A DNA stretch of 64,000 nucleotides, taken from the NCBI RefSeq assembly GCF_001456115.1, contig NZ_CP013264.1, positions 2,808,501 through 2,872,500 of the forward strand, in the 5' to 3' direction. The position numbers and the translations under genes are program-made. Under the pieces are notes generated by a model. The model made no database searches. It was given only the letters and a program-made list of their open reading frames with translations, and was not told the origin of the DNA. Below are positions 53,351 to 63,146 of the stretch, piece by piece (position 1 is the first letter of the stretch; the number at the start of each line of letters is the position of its first letter). This DNA comes from Sphingobium baderi. GTDB lineage: Bacteria; Pseudomonadota; Alphaproteobacteria; Sphingomonadales; Sphingomonadaceae.

Positions 53351-55595
53351 TGGCCGTCACTTTTCCTTTAGGCAGGGTTATCACCTGCTCTTCTTCCAGT
53401 TTTTCCAGCGCCGCGATCGGGAAGTGCAGGGTAACCCGCGCGCCCCCGCCTTCGGCGTCGTCGAAGCGGATTTCGCCCATATGCTCCTCGACAATCTTCT
53501 TGACGATGGCGAGGCCCAAACCCGTCCCTTTCGAACGAGTGGTCATATAGGGTTCCAATATCCGGTCACGCTCCGGCGGGAGGCCGATACCATCGTCACG
53601 GACTTCCACGACAAGATTCTCGCTCTCCCGCGTCAATGACATGCACACATGTCCGCGCACTTTTCCTTCATCGGATGCGGCTTTTGGTTCAATTGCTTCA
53701 ACAGCATTTTTCACAATGTTCGTCAAAGCTTGCCCTAGCTGGCGACGGTCGCATACGAGTTCTGCATCTTCGACATCCGACATGAACTGGAACCGGATAT
53801 CGGGATGCGCCACCTCATGTAGGAAGAGGGCGTGGCGGGCTATATCACCTACAGCCTCCCGACGAAAAACCGGTTTGGGCATGCGCGCGAAGGAGGAAAA
53901 CTCATCAACGATACGGCGAAGATCTCCAACCTGCCTGACAATCGTTCCGGTGAGACGGGAAAATGTTGCCTTATCGCTGCTGATCTCCTCCGCATAGCGA
54001 CGCTGCAAACGCTCGGCCGCAAGCTGGATCGGCGTCAGAGGATTCTTGATTTCATGCGCGATACGACGCGCGACGTCCGACCATGCTGCTCGCCGCTGAT
54101 CAGAAAGCTGCTGCGTGATGTCGTCAAATGTGAGAATGTGGCTGGAAGCATCGGCGGAAACTTTCACCGCCAATGTGCGGATGTCCGTATTGGCGCGCAC
54201 CTGCACGATCCCGGCATCATCATTGGACGCAATCATCTCCGCCAGTTCCGGTGCCAGTTCGGCCAGGGGACGCCCAACCGGGTCGTCGCCATCCTGCGCC
54301 AGGATCGCGGCCGCGGAACTGTTGAGCAGTTGAATTATGCCCTGTCGGTCCACCGAAAGAACGCCAGCGCTCACACCGGAAAGAATGGCTTCGATAAAGG
54401 CGCGGCGTTCGTCAAGCTGGCTGTTCGCCGCCACCAGTGCTCCCGTCTGCGCCTCCAGCCTCTGCGTCATTCGATTGAAGGCTGATGCGAGCGTGCCGAT
54501 TTCATCCCGGCTGGACGGACTTGTAACCCGGGCGGAAAGGTCGCCCGCCGTGATGCGCCGCGCCGCATGGACAAGCTCATTGACTGGCCGAACCATCCAG
54601 TCGGCAACGGCCAGTGCAATATATACCGCGATACCTACCAGAAGCAGCGACCCAACAAATAACGCCATATTGAAACGAAGCTGGAGCGCCCGCGATTGCG
54701 CGGCAAAAAGGTCATAATCCGCCAGAACCTTTTGCGCCCGCTCAACGTTGCTGAAGGCGGATGAACCGGAATCCCGCGTGGCATAGAGATAAATACGTCG
54801 TCCCGGATAAAGTAGCGTTACGGCTTCGATCTGATTGGGCTTGGCCTCCACAACGACATTCTCGCCCGCCGCGAGCTTTTTCACGACTGTAGAGGACAAC
54901 ATCTCGGCTGCGGGACGGCTATCGGGATCGACCGTGGCGGCGGTGCGGGCGACGCCGTCTTTGCCTACCTCAATGATGGCGGAGCGGTTCAGCTTCCGCG
55001 TAACAACCTGGTAGATATATCCTTCGGCAAAGCGCGGGCTCGAAACTTCGGACTGGTTGAGGTAATCGCGCAAGTCTCCAGCCATGGTGACCGTTTCATC
55101 GCCGACTTCACGCAGGTTCTGTTCATAATATCCGCGCGCCAGATCCGTGGCGTTCTGAAGCATGCCGCGGGCACTGTCCGAAAACCAGAATTGCACGCCA
55201 TATTGGAACAGAAGCGAAGCGAAGATCACGACCAGCAGCATGGGGACGCTGGCAACGATGGAGAACATGGCAACCAATCGGACATGCAGTTGTCCGTCGC
55301 TGCCTATGGCCGATTGTGCCGCGCGCCGCTTTGCAACCCTTCGCCCCAACAGCACCAACAGTGCGATCGCAGGCACCAGATTGGCGACCAGCAGGAGCGC
55401 AACGATGGGTGGTGTGAGCAGCGTATAGGATTGCCCCTGCCCGGAAAGAAGATGATATGTCAGCCCCGCCACGGCAAGGAAAAGCAAAAGCGTAGTAATT
55501 TCCACAAGGGAAATAAGGCGACCATTACGCGCAAACCGGCGAAGATATTTCTTCACCGTCGAAGCCCCGGCGGGCATATTTCTCGCGCTGTCCAT
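53340..55595 (-). CDS. ntrY: Sensor histidine kinase NtrY
   Basis: About 751 residues. Two N-terminal membrane helices (around 30-50 and 60-95), a large periplasmic loop and a third helix (LRFNMALFVGSLLLVGIAVYI) precede a HAMP domain, a PAS domain and a HisKA/ATPase core. The phospho-acceptor is His514 in [12 protein letters not shown], and ATP-binding motifs DDGIGLPPE and GTGLGLAIVKK follow. It phosphorylates NtrX. A start at the ATG 55593-55595 gives a cytosolic lead-in; the ribosome site is weak. The gene overlaps ntrX by 11 nt. Confidence 0.93.
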   Translation of the reverse strand: MDSARNMPAGASTVKKYLRRFARNGRLISLVEITTLLLFLAVAGLTYHLLSGQGQSYTLLTPPIVALLLVANLVPAIALLVLLGRRVAKRRAAQSAIGSDGQLHVRLVAMFSIVASVPMLLVVIFASLLFQYGVQFWFSDSARGMLQNATDLARGYYEQNLREVGDETVTMAGDLRDYLNQSEVSSPRFAEGYIYQVVTRKLNRSAIIEVGKDGVARTAATVDPDSRPAAEMLSSTVVKKLAAGENVVVEAKPNQIEAVTLLYPGRRIYLYATRDSGSSAFSNVERAQKVLADYDLFAAQSRALQLRFNMALFVGSLLLVGIAVYIALAVADWMVRPVNELVHAARRITAGDLSARVTSPSSRDEIGTLASAFNRMTQRLEAQTGALVAANSQLDERRAFIEAILSGVSAGVLSVDRQGIIQLLNSSAAAILAQDGDDPVGRPLAELAPELAEMIASNDDAGIVQVRANTDIRTLAVKVSADASSHILTFDDITQQLSDQRRAAWSDVARRIAHEIKNPLTPIQLAAERLQRRYAEEISSDKATFSRLTGTIVRQVGDLRRIVDEFSSFARMPKPVFRREAVGDIARHALFLHEVAHPDIRFQFMSDVEDAELVCDRRQLGQALTNIVKNAVEAIEPKAASDEGKVRGHVCMSLTRESENLVVEVRDDGIGLPPERDRILEPYMTTRSKGTGLGLAIVKKIVEEHMGEIRFDDAEGGGARVTLHFPIAALEKLEEEQVITLPKGKVTANGA

Positions 55596-55692
55596 AGTGG
55601 CTTTGTTACAACAATAATGTGCCCGATCAAACACAGGATTCGACTGCCGAGCCGCCGCTTGTCGAACGCTATCCTCAGTTCATCCTATGCGA

Positions 55693-57141
55693 TCAGTCGT
55701 TCAAGCGTAGTTGCAACGGGTCCAGACCATAATCCGTTAGCTTCTTGCGCAATGTGTTGCGATTTATACCCAGAAGACCCGCTGCACGGAGTTGATTTCC
55801 ATCCACCCGCGCCAGCGTTTCCTGAAAAAGAATGGGTTCCACCACTGACAGCAGATCATCGTGAAGATTGCGGTTGGGTTCGGACAGCCCGATGCTGAGC
55901 TGGCGCTTTGCCCATTCCCTTACCGACTGCGCGAGTTGCTCGGTCGGCGCTGTAAAATCGATGGGCACAGCATCCAGCGGCAGTGCATTCCTCAATATAT
56001 CCGCGGCGATCACATTTTCCCGGCTCAGTACCGCCAGCCGTTGCATGAGATTCTGCAATTCACGGACATTGCCGGGCCAATGATAGAGCATCAGCAACTG
56101 TGCAGCTTCATCGGACAGCGATTTGCGGGGAAGCCCCTCCAGCGCGGCCTGGTCCAGAAAATGCCGGGCCAATAGCATCACATCCTCTCTGCGTTCGCGC
56201 AAAGGCGGCAACGAGATGGGCACGACATTCAGCCTGTAATAGAGATCCTGTCGAAAACGGTTCTCCTCAATCAATTCCGGCAAATCCTTATTGGTCGCGG
56301 CGATGATCCGGACATCGACACGCACAGGCTTCGACCCGCCAACCGTCGTGACCTCGCCCGACTGCAACACTCGCAGCAATCGCGTCTGCGCTTCCATCGG
56401 CATGTCGCCGATTTCGTCGAGAAACAATGTGCCGCCCTGTGCCTGCTCGAATTTGCCAGCTGTCCGGCTATGGGCTCCTGTAAAGGCCCCTTTTTCATAA
56501 CCAAACAGTTCCGCTTCTATCAGTTCGCGCGGAATGGCGGCCATGTTGATGGCCACAAACGGCTTTGTCCGCCGCTGACCCAGGCTATGTATGGCTTCGG
56601 CAACCAATTCCTTGCCCGTTCCAGATTCGCCCAGGACAAGAATAGTGAGATCATTGGAAAGCACGCGCGCTATGGTGCGGTAAACCTCCTGCATGGCCGG
56701 CGACCGACCCACAAGCGGCAATCCGTCATGCGGAAGATGGGATTCTCCAGCGTCCGCGCTTCCATCCTCCTTCATCCGCAGTGCATCGGAAACCGCGCGA
56801 GTCAATTCGTTTAGATCGAAAGGCTTGGGCAAATATTCGAACGCGCCTTTTTCGGTCGCCCGGATTGCCGTGTTCAACGTATTTTGTGCAGACAGGATGA
56901 TGACATGCAGTTCGGGCCAACGGCCAAGGATGCCGGCGACATCCTCCAGCCCATCACCGTCCGGTAACATGACGTCCGTTATCAGCACATCGGGGGCAAA
57001 GCTTTCCAGCAATTCTGTCCGCTGGCGAATGGACGAGACGGTCTTCACCTTGTGCCCCTGCCTGCGGAGGGCCTCCCCGACCACGACACAGATTGCCGGA
57101 TCGTCATCGACCACCAATACCGATCCCGTTTTCCGCATCAT
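55693..57141 (-). CDS. ntrC: Nitrogen regulation protein NtrC
   Basis: 482 residues. Receiver with Asp56, AAA+ domain carrying GAFTGA at 218-223 and a C-terminal Fis-type helix-turn-helix (RVDGNQLRAAGLLGINRNTLRKKL). Having GAFTGA, it can activate sigma-54 promoters under nitrogen limitation. It overlaps the ntrB stop by ATGA and lies 97 nt upstream of ntrY, fitting one transcript for both two-component pairs. Confidence 0.96.
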   Translation of the reverse strand: MMRKTGSVLVVDDDPAICVVVGEALRRQGHKVKTVSSIRQRTELLESFAPDVLITDVMLPDGDGLEDVAGILGRWPELHVIILSAQNTLNTAIRATEKGAFEYLPKPFDLNELTRAVSDALRMKEDGSADAGESHLPHDGLPLVGRSPAMQEVYRTIARVLSNDLTILVLGESGTGKELVAEAIHSLGQRRTKPFVAINMAAIPRELIEAELFGYEKGAFTGAHSRTAGKFEQAQGGTLFLDEIGDMPMEAQTRLLRVLQSGEVTTVGGSKPVRVDVRIIAATNKDLPELIEENRFRQDLYYRLNVVPISLPPLRERREDVMLLARHFLDQAALEGLPRKSLSDEAAQLLMLYHWPGNVRELQNLMQRLAVLSRENVIAADILRNALPLDAVPIDFTAPTEQLAQSVREWAKRQLSIGLSEPNRNLHDDLLSVVEPILFQETLARVDGNQLRAAGLLGINRNTLRKKLTDYGLDPLQLRLND

Positions 57142-58247
57142 GCCACTCCCATGGGCAGCAGGATACGGAAGGTGGATTCGCCAGCCTCCCGATTTCGCGC
57201 ATATTGGACGATGCCGTTCATGTCGCGCACCAACTTGTCGACCAGAGCAAGGCCAAGCCCCTGCCCGTCTCGCTTTCCCGTGACGAAAGGATTGAAAAGA
57301 TGATCCAGAATATGATCGGGGACGCCAGGACCATTATCCACCACCAGAATTTCGATGGGAAGCGCCGCGCTCCCCTTCCCCCCCTCTACGACGACCGAAA
57401 CTCCATGCCGGAACGCCGTTTCCACCCTGATCCAGGGCTGATCTACCTGCTCCAGCGCTTCCGCGGCGTTCTTCAGAAGATTAAGCATAACCTGAACCAG
57501 AGCGTCGTCGTTCATATTGGCAAAAGGCAATGACGGGTCGTAACGCTTTATAATATCTATGTTTCTTGCAAATCCCGCACGGGATATCTGCGTCGCGCGG
57601 TCAATGAGTGGGTAGATGTTCCCTGGCCGACATTCCAAGAGGCGATCTGACGTAAAATCCTGCATCCGGTCAATCAGTGCCGCGATGCGATCGACCTCAT
57701 TGCAGATCAATTGAGTCAGCGCAGAATCCCGGCCATCATTGCCGGACTCTATCAATTGCGCTGCCCCCCTGATGCCCGAAAGGGGGTTCTTGATCTCATG
57801 TGCAAGGATGGCGGCTGCGCCCATGGCGGAACGCGCTCCGCCGGACGTTGCATGACGACCGATTTTTCGGGCCTGGCTCTGGCTGTGAAGAGAGACGATC
57901 CGCCAACCTTCGTGATCGACAATGGGAGCGATCATCAGGTCGACCTCCATTTCGGCGGTTCGCCCGGCATGGACCTTCACATCATAGGCCGCGATGGGCT
58001 TGTTGCTATGCCATATATCAAAAGGCGCGCCCGTTCCCGCCATACGGACCGTCCTTGCAATATCGCTGCCCACAATCGCCGCCCGCGCCATGTTGAACAA
58101 GGTTTCGGCGCGCACATTGGCGTCGGCGATACTGTTATCCGGACGCACCACCAAGGTAGCGACAGGAAGCGCTGTCATCAGTTCGGAAAGGGCCGGACCG
58201 TCCTGCTGCGTCCATTGCGGCGGGATAGACGCAGCGGCCATGGTCAT
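57138..58247 (-). CDS. ntrB: Nitrogen-sensing histidine kinase NtrB
   Basis: 369 residues. A PAS domain (about 15-115) precedes the H-box LAHEIKNPL with His150 and an ATPase region with [20 protein letters not shown] and [10 protein letters not shown]. No membrane segment, so it is the soluble kinase that PII protein controls. It phosphorylates NtrC. It overlaps the dus stop by ATGA and ntrC by ATGA. Confidence 0.95.
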   Translation of the reverse strand: MTMAAASIPPQWTQQDGPALSELMTALPVATLVVRPDNSIADANVRAETLFNMARAAIVGSDIARTVRMAGTGAPFDIWHSNKPIAAYDVKVHAGRTAEMEVDLMIAPIVDHEGWRIVSLHSQSQARKIGRHATSGGARSAMGAAAILAHEIKNPLSGIRGAAQLIESGNDGRDSALTQLICNEVDRIAALIDRMQDFTSDRLLECRPGNIYPLIDRATQISRAGFARNIDIIKRYDPSLPFANMNDDALVQVMLNLLKNAAEALEQVDQPWIRVETAFRHGVSVVVEGGKGSAALPIEILVVDNGPGVPDHILDHLFNPFVTGKRDGQGLGLALVDKLVRDMNGIVQYARNREAGESTFRILLPMGVA

Positions 58248-59263
58248 GCAGCCTTGCGCGCCTCGCCAGCTTGTTCGGCAGCCATCAGTGGCTCATAAAA
58301 GCGAGCGAGCATATCTAGCACCTTATCACCGTCCGGTTCCTGGTTCACCGCGTTGCGGAACTCTGCCGAACCAGGAAGGCCCTTGGTATACCACCCGATA
58401 TGCTTGCGGGCCATATTGACCCCCGTCATCCTGTCGTAATGCTTGAGCATTGCAACATAATGCTCTGTAATAATTTGATATTGTTCGCAGATGGATGGAT
58501 CGGGCCGCCGCTGTCCGGTAGCAAAGAAGTGCATCACCTGCCCGATCAGCCAAGGACGACCATAAGCCCCGCGGCCGATCATGACTCCGTCAGCGCCACT
58601 TTGTTCAAGGGCCGTTTCCGCATCCTCTATCGAACAGATGTCGCCATTCACTATGACAGGCAGGGAAACGGCTTCCTTCACCTTGCGTACAAAGGCCCAA
58701 TCCGCCGAGCCCTTATACATTTGGCATCGAGTGCGTCCATGGACGGTGATCATGCGCGCGCCCAGATCCTCCGCGATGCGGGCCAGCTCCGGGGCATTGA
58801 GGCTGGCATGATCCCATCCCATCCGCATCTTGACGGTCACGGGTACGTCGACTGCCTTCACCGTGGCTTCGATCAGCGCCGCCGCCAGTGGCAGATCCCG
58901 CATAAGCGCGCTCCCTGCATCGCCATTCACGACTTTCTTCACCGGACATCCCATGTTGATATCGATGATGGCCGCGCCGCGATCTTCATTCAGCTTGGCT
59001 GCCTCCGCCATTTCGACCGGCGAGCATCCCGCAAGCTGCATGGATACCGGCTCTTCCACCGGGTGCCATGCCGCCTTTTGCAAGGATTGGCGCGTTTCGC
59101 GAATCATCGCCGCCGATGCGATCATTTCCGTCACATTCAGCCCTGATCCATAGCGACGGACAAGCGTGCGGAACGGCATGTCAGTCACGCCCGTCATTGG
59201 GGCGAGAACGACAGGCATATCGATCGTTACCGGACCGATCACGATAGGAGAAAGTCTGCACAT
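58244..59263 (-). CDS. dusB: tRNA-dihydrouridine synthase (NifR3/DusB-like)
   Basis: 339 residues from the ATG at 59261-59263. FMN-dependent reduction of uridines in the tRNA D-loop. [12 protein letters not shown], the active-site Cys106 in [20 protein letters not shown] and [15 protein letters not shown] are signatures. It heads the ntrBC operon as nifR3 does in Rhodobacter and rhizobia. The frame extends upstream, but [11 protein letters not shown] is the family start. An inverted repeat directly upstream may pair with the ribosome site. Confidence 0.94.
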   Translation of the reverse strand: MCRLSPIVIGPVTIDMPVVLAPMTGVTDMPFRTLVRRYGSGLNVTEMIASAAMIRETRQSLQKAAWHPVEEPVSMQLAGCSPVEMAEAAKLNEDRGAAIIDINMGCPVKKVVNGDAGSALMRDLPLAAALIEATVKAVDVPVTVKMRMGWDHASLNAPELARIAEDLGARMITVHGRTRCQMYKGSADWAFVRKVKEAVSLPVIVNGDICSIEDAETALEQSGADGVMIGRGAYGRPWLIGQVMHFFATGQRRPDPSICEQYQIITEHYVAMLKHYDRMTGVNMARKHIGWYTKGLPGSAEFRNAVNQEPDGDKVLDMLARFYEPLMAAEQAGEARKAA

Positions 59264-59270
59264 GATGATA

Positions 59271-59289
59271 TTGCCTAAAAAACAGGCAA
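59271..59289 (-). promoter_or_regulatory. Inverted repeat next to the dusB-ntrBC start
   Basis: TTGCCT (59271-59276) and AGGCAA (59284-59289) form a 6-bp inverted repeat around an A-rich 7-nt loop. On the minus strand the arm nearer the gene contains AGG, the only ribosome-site candidate, 7 nt or so before the ATG. It could be an operator or an element that masks translation start. Confidence 0.4.
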
Positions 59290-59354
59290 AGCCCCTACCC
59301 CAAAATGCCATCCGCGGCAAGCAATGGGGCTAGGCGTCCTTCCCCTGCTCGACT

Positions 59355-60542
59355 ATGCGCGCATCAATGACAAGGGACATGCTAAATAGGGTGGCGCTGC
59401 TCGTCGCTGCAGGGCAAGGCAGTCGTGCAGGCGGAGGCGTCCCCAAGCAATTGCGCGCCATAAGAGGCAAAGCCGTTCTGCAGCATGCGTTCGATGCCTT
59501 GGCGATGTGCGAGGGAATCAATGCGATATTCGTTGTTGTCGGCCCGGACCAAGAACAGGGAGCGCGCGACCTCCTGAACGCGCGTGCGGTTGCCGCATTC
59601 ATACATGGAGCCAGCAGCCGCAGAGGGTCCGTCCATGCGGGACTGGAGCATATCGCGGCCATTGGCGGCGCAAAGGAGATATTGATCCACGACGCCGCGC
59701 GGCCTTTCCTCCCTTCCATCGTCGCTGGACGATTGATCAAAGCGTTGAAAATGGCGGCGGGCGCCATACCCGTGCTGCCCGTTACTGATACACTTGTAAT
59801 AGATGATGCAGGCGTTGCCGGGCAAAGCGTTGACCGGTCCTCCCTTCGCCATGTGCAGACGCCCCAGGCTTTTCATTTCAACGCCATATTATCGGCCCAT
59901 CGGGTATGGGACAACATGCTGGAGCCAACCGACGATGCACAGATGCTCAGGGCTTGCGGTCATGACGTCATGCTGGTCCAGGGCGATGAAAGGCTATTCA
60001 AATTGACCTATCCGGAAGATTTCCAGAAAGCCGATGCATTGCTCGCAAGCGAGCGGAGAACATGCGTCGGCATGGGCTATGACGTGCATCGTCTCTCAAG
60101 GGGCGAAGAGTTGTGGCTCGGCGGCGTGAATATCCCCCATGAATCCGGGCTGGCCGGACATAGCGACGCTGACGTCGCGCTGCATGCTATCGTGGATGCG
60201 ATCCTCGGGGCGCTGGCGGAAGGCGATATAGGCAGCCATTTCCCGCCATCCGATTCTCAATGGAAAGACGCTTCTTCCGACCGATTTCTTGCCTATGCGC
60301 GCGACCGTGTTGCTGCACGCGGCGGCATGATCGAACATATCGACCTTACGATCATTTGCGAGGCGCCGAAAATCGGCCCTCACAGAGACGCCATGCGTCG
60401 ACGGATCGCAGAAATTGCCAGCGTCGCTTTTGAACGCATTAGCGTAAAGGCCACCACCACCGAAAGACTGGGGCCTACCGGACGCGGCGAGGGTATTGCC
60501 GCGCAGGCTGTTGCAACGCTTTCCCTTCCCGCGCTATTCTGA
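59355..60542 (+). CDS. ispDF: Bifunctional IspDF (MEP cytidylyltransferase / MECDP synthase)
   Basis: 395 residues; the IspD half (about 1-235) has [20 protein letters not shown] and ILIHDAARPFL, and the IspF half (about 236-395) has GMGYDVHRL, GGVNIPHESGLAGHSDADVALHAI and VKATTTERLGPTGRGEGIAAQA. It carries out steps 3 and 5 of the MEP isoprenoid pathway in one protein, a fusion common in alphaproteobacteria. ATGs at 59355, 59367 and 59379 are all in frame; none has a clear ribosome site. It is divergent from dusB and followed 5 nt later by pncC. Confidence 0.95.
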   Translation: MRASMTRDMLNRVALLVAAGQGSRAGGGVPKQLRAIRGKAVLQHAFDALAMCEGINAIFVVVGPDQEQGARDLLNARAVAAFIHGASSRRGSVHAGLEHIAAIGGAKEILIHDAARPFLPSIVAGRLIKALKMAAGAIPVLPVTDTLVIDDAGVAGQSVDRSSLRHVQTPQAFHFNAILSAHRVWDNMLEPTDDAQMLRACGHDVMLVQGDERLFKLTYPEDFQKADALLASERRTCVGMGYDVHRLSRGEELWLGGVNIPHESGLAGHSDADVALHAIVDAILGALAEGDIGSHFPPSDSQWKDASSDRFLAYARDRVAARGGMIEHIDLTIICEAPKIGPHRDAMRRRIAEIASVAFERISVKATTTERLGPTGRGEGIAAQAVATLSLPALF

Positions 60543-60547
60543 ACGCC

Positions 60548-61066
60548 ATGCCTGATCATATCCTCCCCGCCCCCTTGGTCGAATTGGCCGAGAGAGTCAT
60601 ATTGGCGAACCGGCGCGCGGGTCGAACCGTCGCTGTGGCGGAAAGCTGCACGGGAGGATTAGTATCGGCGGCATTGACTGAAATTGCGGGTTCATCGGAC
60701 GTCTTTGAAGCAGGATTTATCACCTATTCCAATGAAATGAAGGCCGAACTTCTCAAGGTATCGCATGATGTGCTCGACACCTTTGGGGCGGTTTCCATCG
60801 CGACGGCATGGGCAATGGCGCAGGGCGCGCTGAACAAAAGCCATGCCCATGTCGCGGTCGCCATTACAGGCGTGGCCGGGCCTGGCGGCGGGTCGGAACA
60901 AAAGCCTGTGGGCACGGTGGTTTTCGCCCGAGCCGAACGGAGCGGCAGTCCGGACAAGGTCGTGGCCGATATGCACCATTTCGAGGATAATGGCCGCGGC
61001 GGCGTTCGCCTTCAGGCGGCGCTCTGTGCGCTTGAGCTTCTGCTCCCCGACTCGTCCGATCCATAA
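60548..61066 (+). CDS. pncC: CinA-family nicotinamide-nucleotide amidohydrolase
   Basis: 172 residues, the stand-alone C-terminal CinA domain. AESCTGGLVSAALTEIAGSSD begins at 31, and TGVAGPGGGSEQKPVGTV is the second signature. It deamidates NMN to NaMN in pyridine nucleotide recycling. Its last 55 nt overlap the 3' end of the convergent coenzyme-Q-binding protein gene. Confidence 0.93.
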   Translation: MPDHILPAPLVELAERVILANRRAGRTVAVAESCTGGLVSAALTEIAGSSDVFEAGFITYSNEMKAELLKVSHDVLDTFGAVSIATAWAMAQGALNKSHAHVAVAITGVAGPGGGSEQKPVGTVVFARAERSGSPDKVVADMHHFEDNGRGGVRLQAALCALELLLPDSSDP

Positions 61067-61488
61067 AGCGTAGCCGCTCGCGCTTCGAAAGCGCCGATCA
61101 TTTTGCGTAGTGCCTTGTCGAACATCTGCCCGGCAAGCATTTCGAACAGCCTGTTCTTGAACTCAAATTCGACTTCGAAATCCACCAGCACCCCGCCCTT
61201 CCCGTCGTCGCGGAAATTCCACTGGTTGTGGAGATGCTTGAGCGGGCCATCAAGATAGTCGACTCGCACGGCGTCAGGCCGGTGCTTCTCCACGCGGGAC
61301 GTGAAGCTTTCCTTGATCCCCTTGAACCCGACAATCATGTCCGCGACCATTTCCGTATCACTGTCGGACCGGACGCGTATGGCGCTCACCCAGGGAAGGA
61401 ATTCGGGGTAAACCGCCACGTTCACCACCAGATCGAACATCTGCTCGCGCGTATAGGGAAGCGACCGCGTTTCATTATGTTTCGGCAT
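61012..61488 (-). CDS. START-domain protein, RatA/Coq10 family
   Basis: 158 residues. The family is called RatA toxin in E. coli but Coq10-like coenzyme-Q binding protein in alphaproteobacteria and mitochondria. Segments are MFDLVVNVAVYPEFLPWVSAIRV, FTSRVEKHRPDAVRVDYLDGPLKHLHNQWNF and VDFEVEFEFKNRLFEMLAGQMFDKALRKMIGAF. Given the alphaproteobacterial host, a ubiquinone-chaperone role is more likely than a toxin. It sits 3 nt downstream of lipA. Confidence 0.9.
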   Translation of the reverse strand: MPKHNETRSLPYTREQMFDLVVNVAVYPEFLPWVSAIRVRSDSDTEMVADMIVGFKGIKESFTSRVEKHRPDAVRVDYLDGPLKHLHNQWNFRDDGKGGVLVDFEVEFEFKNRLFEMLAGQMFDKALRKMIGAFEARAATLYGSDESGSRSSSAQSAA

Positions 61489-61491
61489 CGC

Positions 61492-62427
61492 TTACTTGCT
61501 CGCCTTTGCCAGTTGCGCCTCCCGCGTGGCTTTCATTTCCGCAAAATCCTTGCCAGCATGGTAGCTTGAACGGGTGAGCGGGCTGGACGCAACCTGAAGG
61601 AAGCCTTTCGCTCTCGCGATTGCTGCATAGGCGTTGAAGGCCGCCGGCGTCACGAATTCCATGACCTTTGCATGTTTGGGCGTAGGCTGAAGATATTGCC
61701 CCATCGTCAGGAAATCGATGTCGGCCGAACGCATGTCGTCCATCACCTGATGGACCTCCAGCCGCTCCTCACCAAGGCCCAACATGATCCCGGATTTGGT
61801 GAAGATGGACGGATCGAGCTTCTTTACCGATTCCAGCAACCGCAGCGAAGCATAATAGCGCGCGCCGGGCCGGATGGTCGGATAGAGCCGGGGCACGGTT
61901 TCCAAATTGTGATTATAGACATCGGGCCGCGCCGTAACGATCACCTCGACCGCTCGCTCATGCTTGTTGCGGAAATCGGGCGTCAAGATCTCGATCGTCG
62001 TATCTGGAGTCGTGCGGCGCAGCGCCTCTATCACCTTCACGAATTGGGAGGCTCCGCCATCGGGCAGGTCATCGCGATCGACCGATGTGATGACGATATG
62101 CTCCAATCCCATTTCCGCGCAGGCGTCAGCCAGATTTTGCGGCTCATGGGGATCGACCTTACGGGGCATCCCGGTCTTCACGTTGCAGAAAGCGCAGGCT
62201 CGCGTGCATACGTCGCCCAGGATCATGACAGTCGCGTGCTTCTTGGTCCAGCATTCCCCAATGTTGGGACACGCCGCCTCCTCGCAAACCGTCGCCAGCC
62301 CTTTGTCGCGCATCAGCTTGCGGGTTTCGTGATAACCGGGACTGGTCGGCGCCTTCACACGAATCCAGTCAGGCTTGCGGACCCGCCCGGAAAGAGCAGA
62401 CGAGGGATTAGGAGCCATGTCGTTCAT
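61492..62427 (-). CDS. lipA: Lipoyl synthase
   Basis: 311 residues. Radical-SAM cysteines Cys74, Cys78 and Cys81 (CTRACAFC) bind the catalytic cluster, and the auxiliary sulfur-donor cluster uses Cys48, Cys53 and Cys59 ([15 protein letters not shown]). It inserts two sulfurs into octanoyl groups on the lipoyl domains of 2-oxoacid dehydrogenases. The ATG at 62427 is chosen (family-like MNDMAPN); 62418 is nearly as good because GGA is spaced 8 nt upstream. Divergent from the carbonic anhydrase gene (65 nt). Confidence 0.96.
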   Translation of the reverse strand: MNDMAPNPSSALSGRVRKPDWIRVKAPTSPGYHETRKLMRDKGLATVCEEAACPNIGECWTKKHATVMILGDVCTRACAFCNVKTGMPRKVDPHEPQNLADACAEMGLEHIVITSVDRDDLPDGGASQFVKVIEALRRTTPDTTIEILTPDFRNKHERAVEVIVTARPDVYNHNLETVPRLYPTIRPGARYYASLRLLESVKKLDPSIFTKSGIMLGLGEERLEVHQVMDDMRSADIDFLTMGQYLQPTPKHAKVMEFVTPAAFNAYAAIARAKGFLQVASSPLTRSSYHAGKDFAEMKATREAQLAKASK

Positions 62428-62492
62428 CCGCATCAGATAGCGATGCACGCGCGGACTTGCCAGCCCTCAACTTGTTCGGCACAGACCAGATC

Positions 62493-63146
62493 ATGACTGA
62501 CTTTGCCGACATGCTCGATGGCTATCGCCGCTTTCGCAACACCGGTTGGACACAGCAGCGGGAACGATGGGACGAACTGGCCGAGGGGCAAAGCCCCGGG
62601 GTGATGGTCATCGCCTGCTCAGACAGCCGAGTCGATCCCGCCCAGATTTTCGATACTAGCCCAGGCCAGATCTTCGTGGTCCGTAACGTGGCCGCTCTTG
62701 TCCCCCCTTTTGAGACGAGCCCTGGTCATCACGGCGTTTCCGCCGCGTTGGAATTTGCGGTGCAGGTGTTGAAAGTCGGTGAAATCGTCGTGATGGGCCA
62801 TGGCAAATGCGGAGGCTGCAAGGCTGCGCTCAGCCAGGAACTGAAGGATGCGCCGCCCGGTGAAGGCGGCTTCATCGCCAACTGGATCGACATGCTGGAC
62901 GAAGCGCGAGACAATGTCGTCGCGCGTTTCGGCGAGGATCGCGGTCGTGATGCCCACCGCGCAATGGAGCAGGAAGGCGTGAAGGTCAGCCTTGCGAATC
63001 TTCGCACGTTTCCGTGTGTTCGCGCCAAGGAGCGGTCTGGCGAACTGAAGTTGATCGGATCGTTTTTCGCGATTGCCGATGGACAATTGCACCTTCTTGA
63101 CGAAAGCACGGGCGAATTCCGCCCCGCCCCGCTGGACATGGGCTGA
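62493..63146 (+). CDS. Beta-class carbonic anhydrase
   Basis: 217 residues. Zinc ligands Cys42, His103, Cys106 with the Asp44-Arg46 dyad (ACSDSRVDP, HGKCGGC) are the beta-class pattern. It interconverts CO2 and bicarbonate, supplying carboxylases. The in-frame ATG at 62457 is excluded because family similarity starts at MTDFADMLDGYRRF. The stop overlaps the start of the NYN gene (TGATG). Confidence 0.95.
   Translation: MTDFADMLDGYRRFRNTGWTQQRERWDELAEGQSPGVMVIACSDSRVDPAQIFDTSPGQIFVVRNVAALVPPFETSPGHHGVSAALEFAVQVLKVGEIVVMGHGKCGGCKAALSQELKDAPPGEGGFIANWIDMLDEARDNVVARFGEDRGRDAHRAMEQEGVKVSLANLRTFPCVRAKERSGELKLIGSFFAIADGQLHLLDESTGEFRPAPLDMG

Noticed and set aside
61012..61488. RatA toxin of a toxin-antitoxin system
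   Set aside because: No RatB partner gene is adjacent; in alphaproteobacteria the START family is better explained as a Coq10-like ubiquinone-binding protein.
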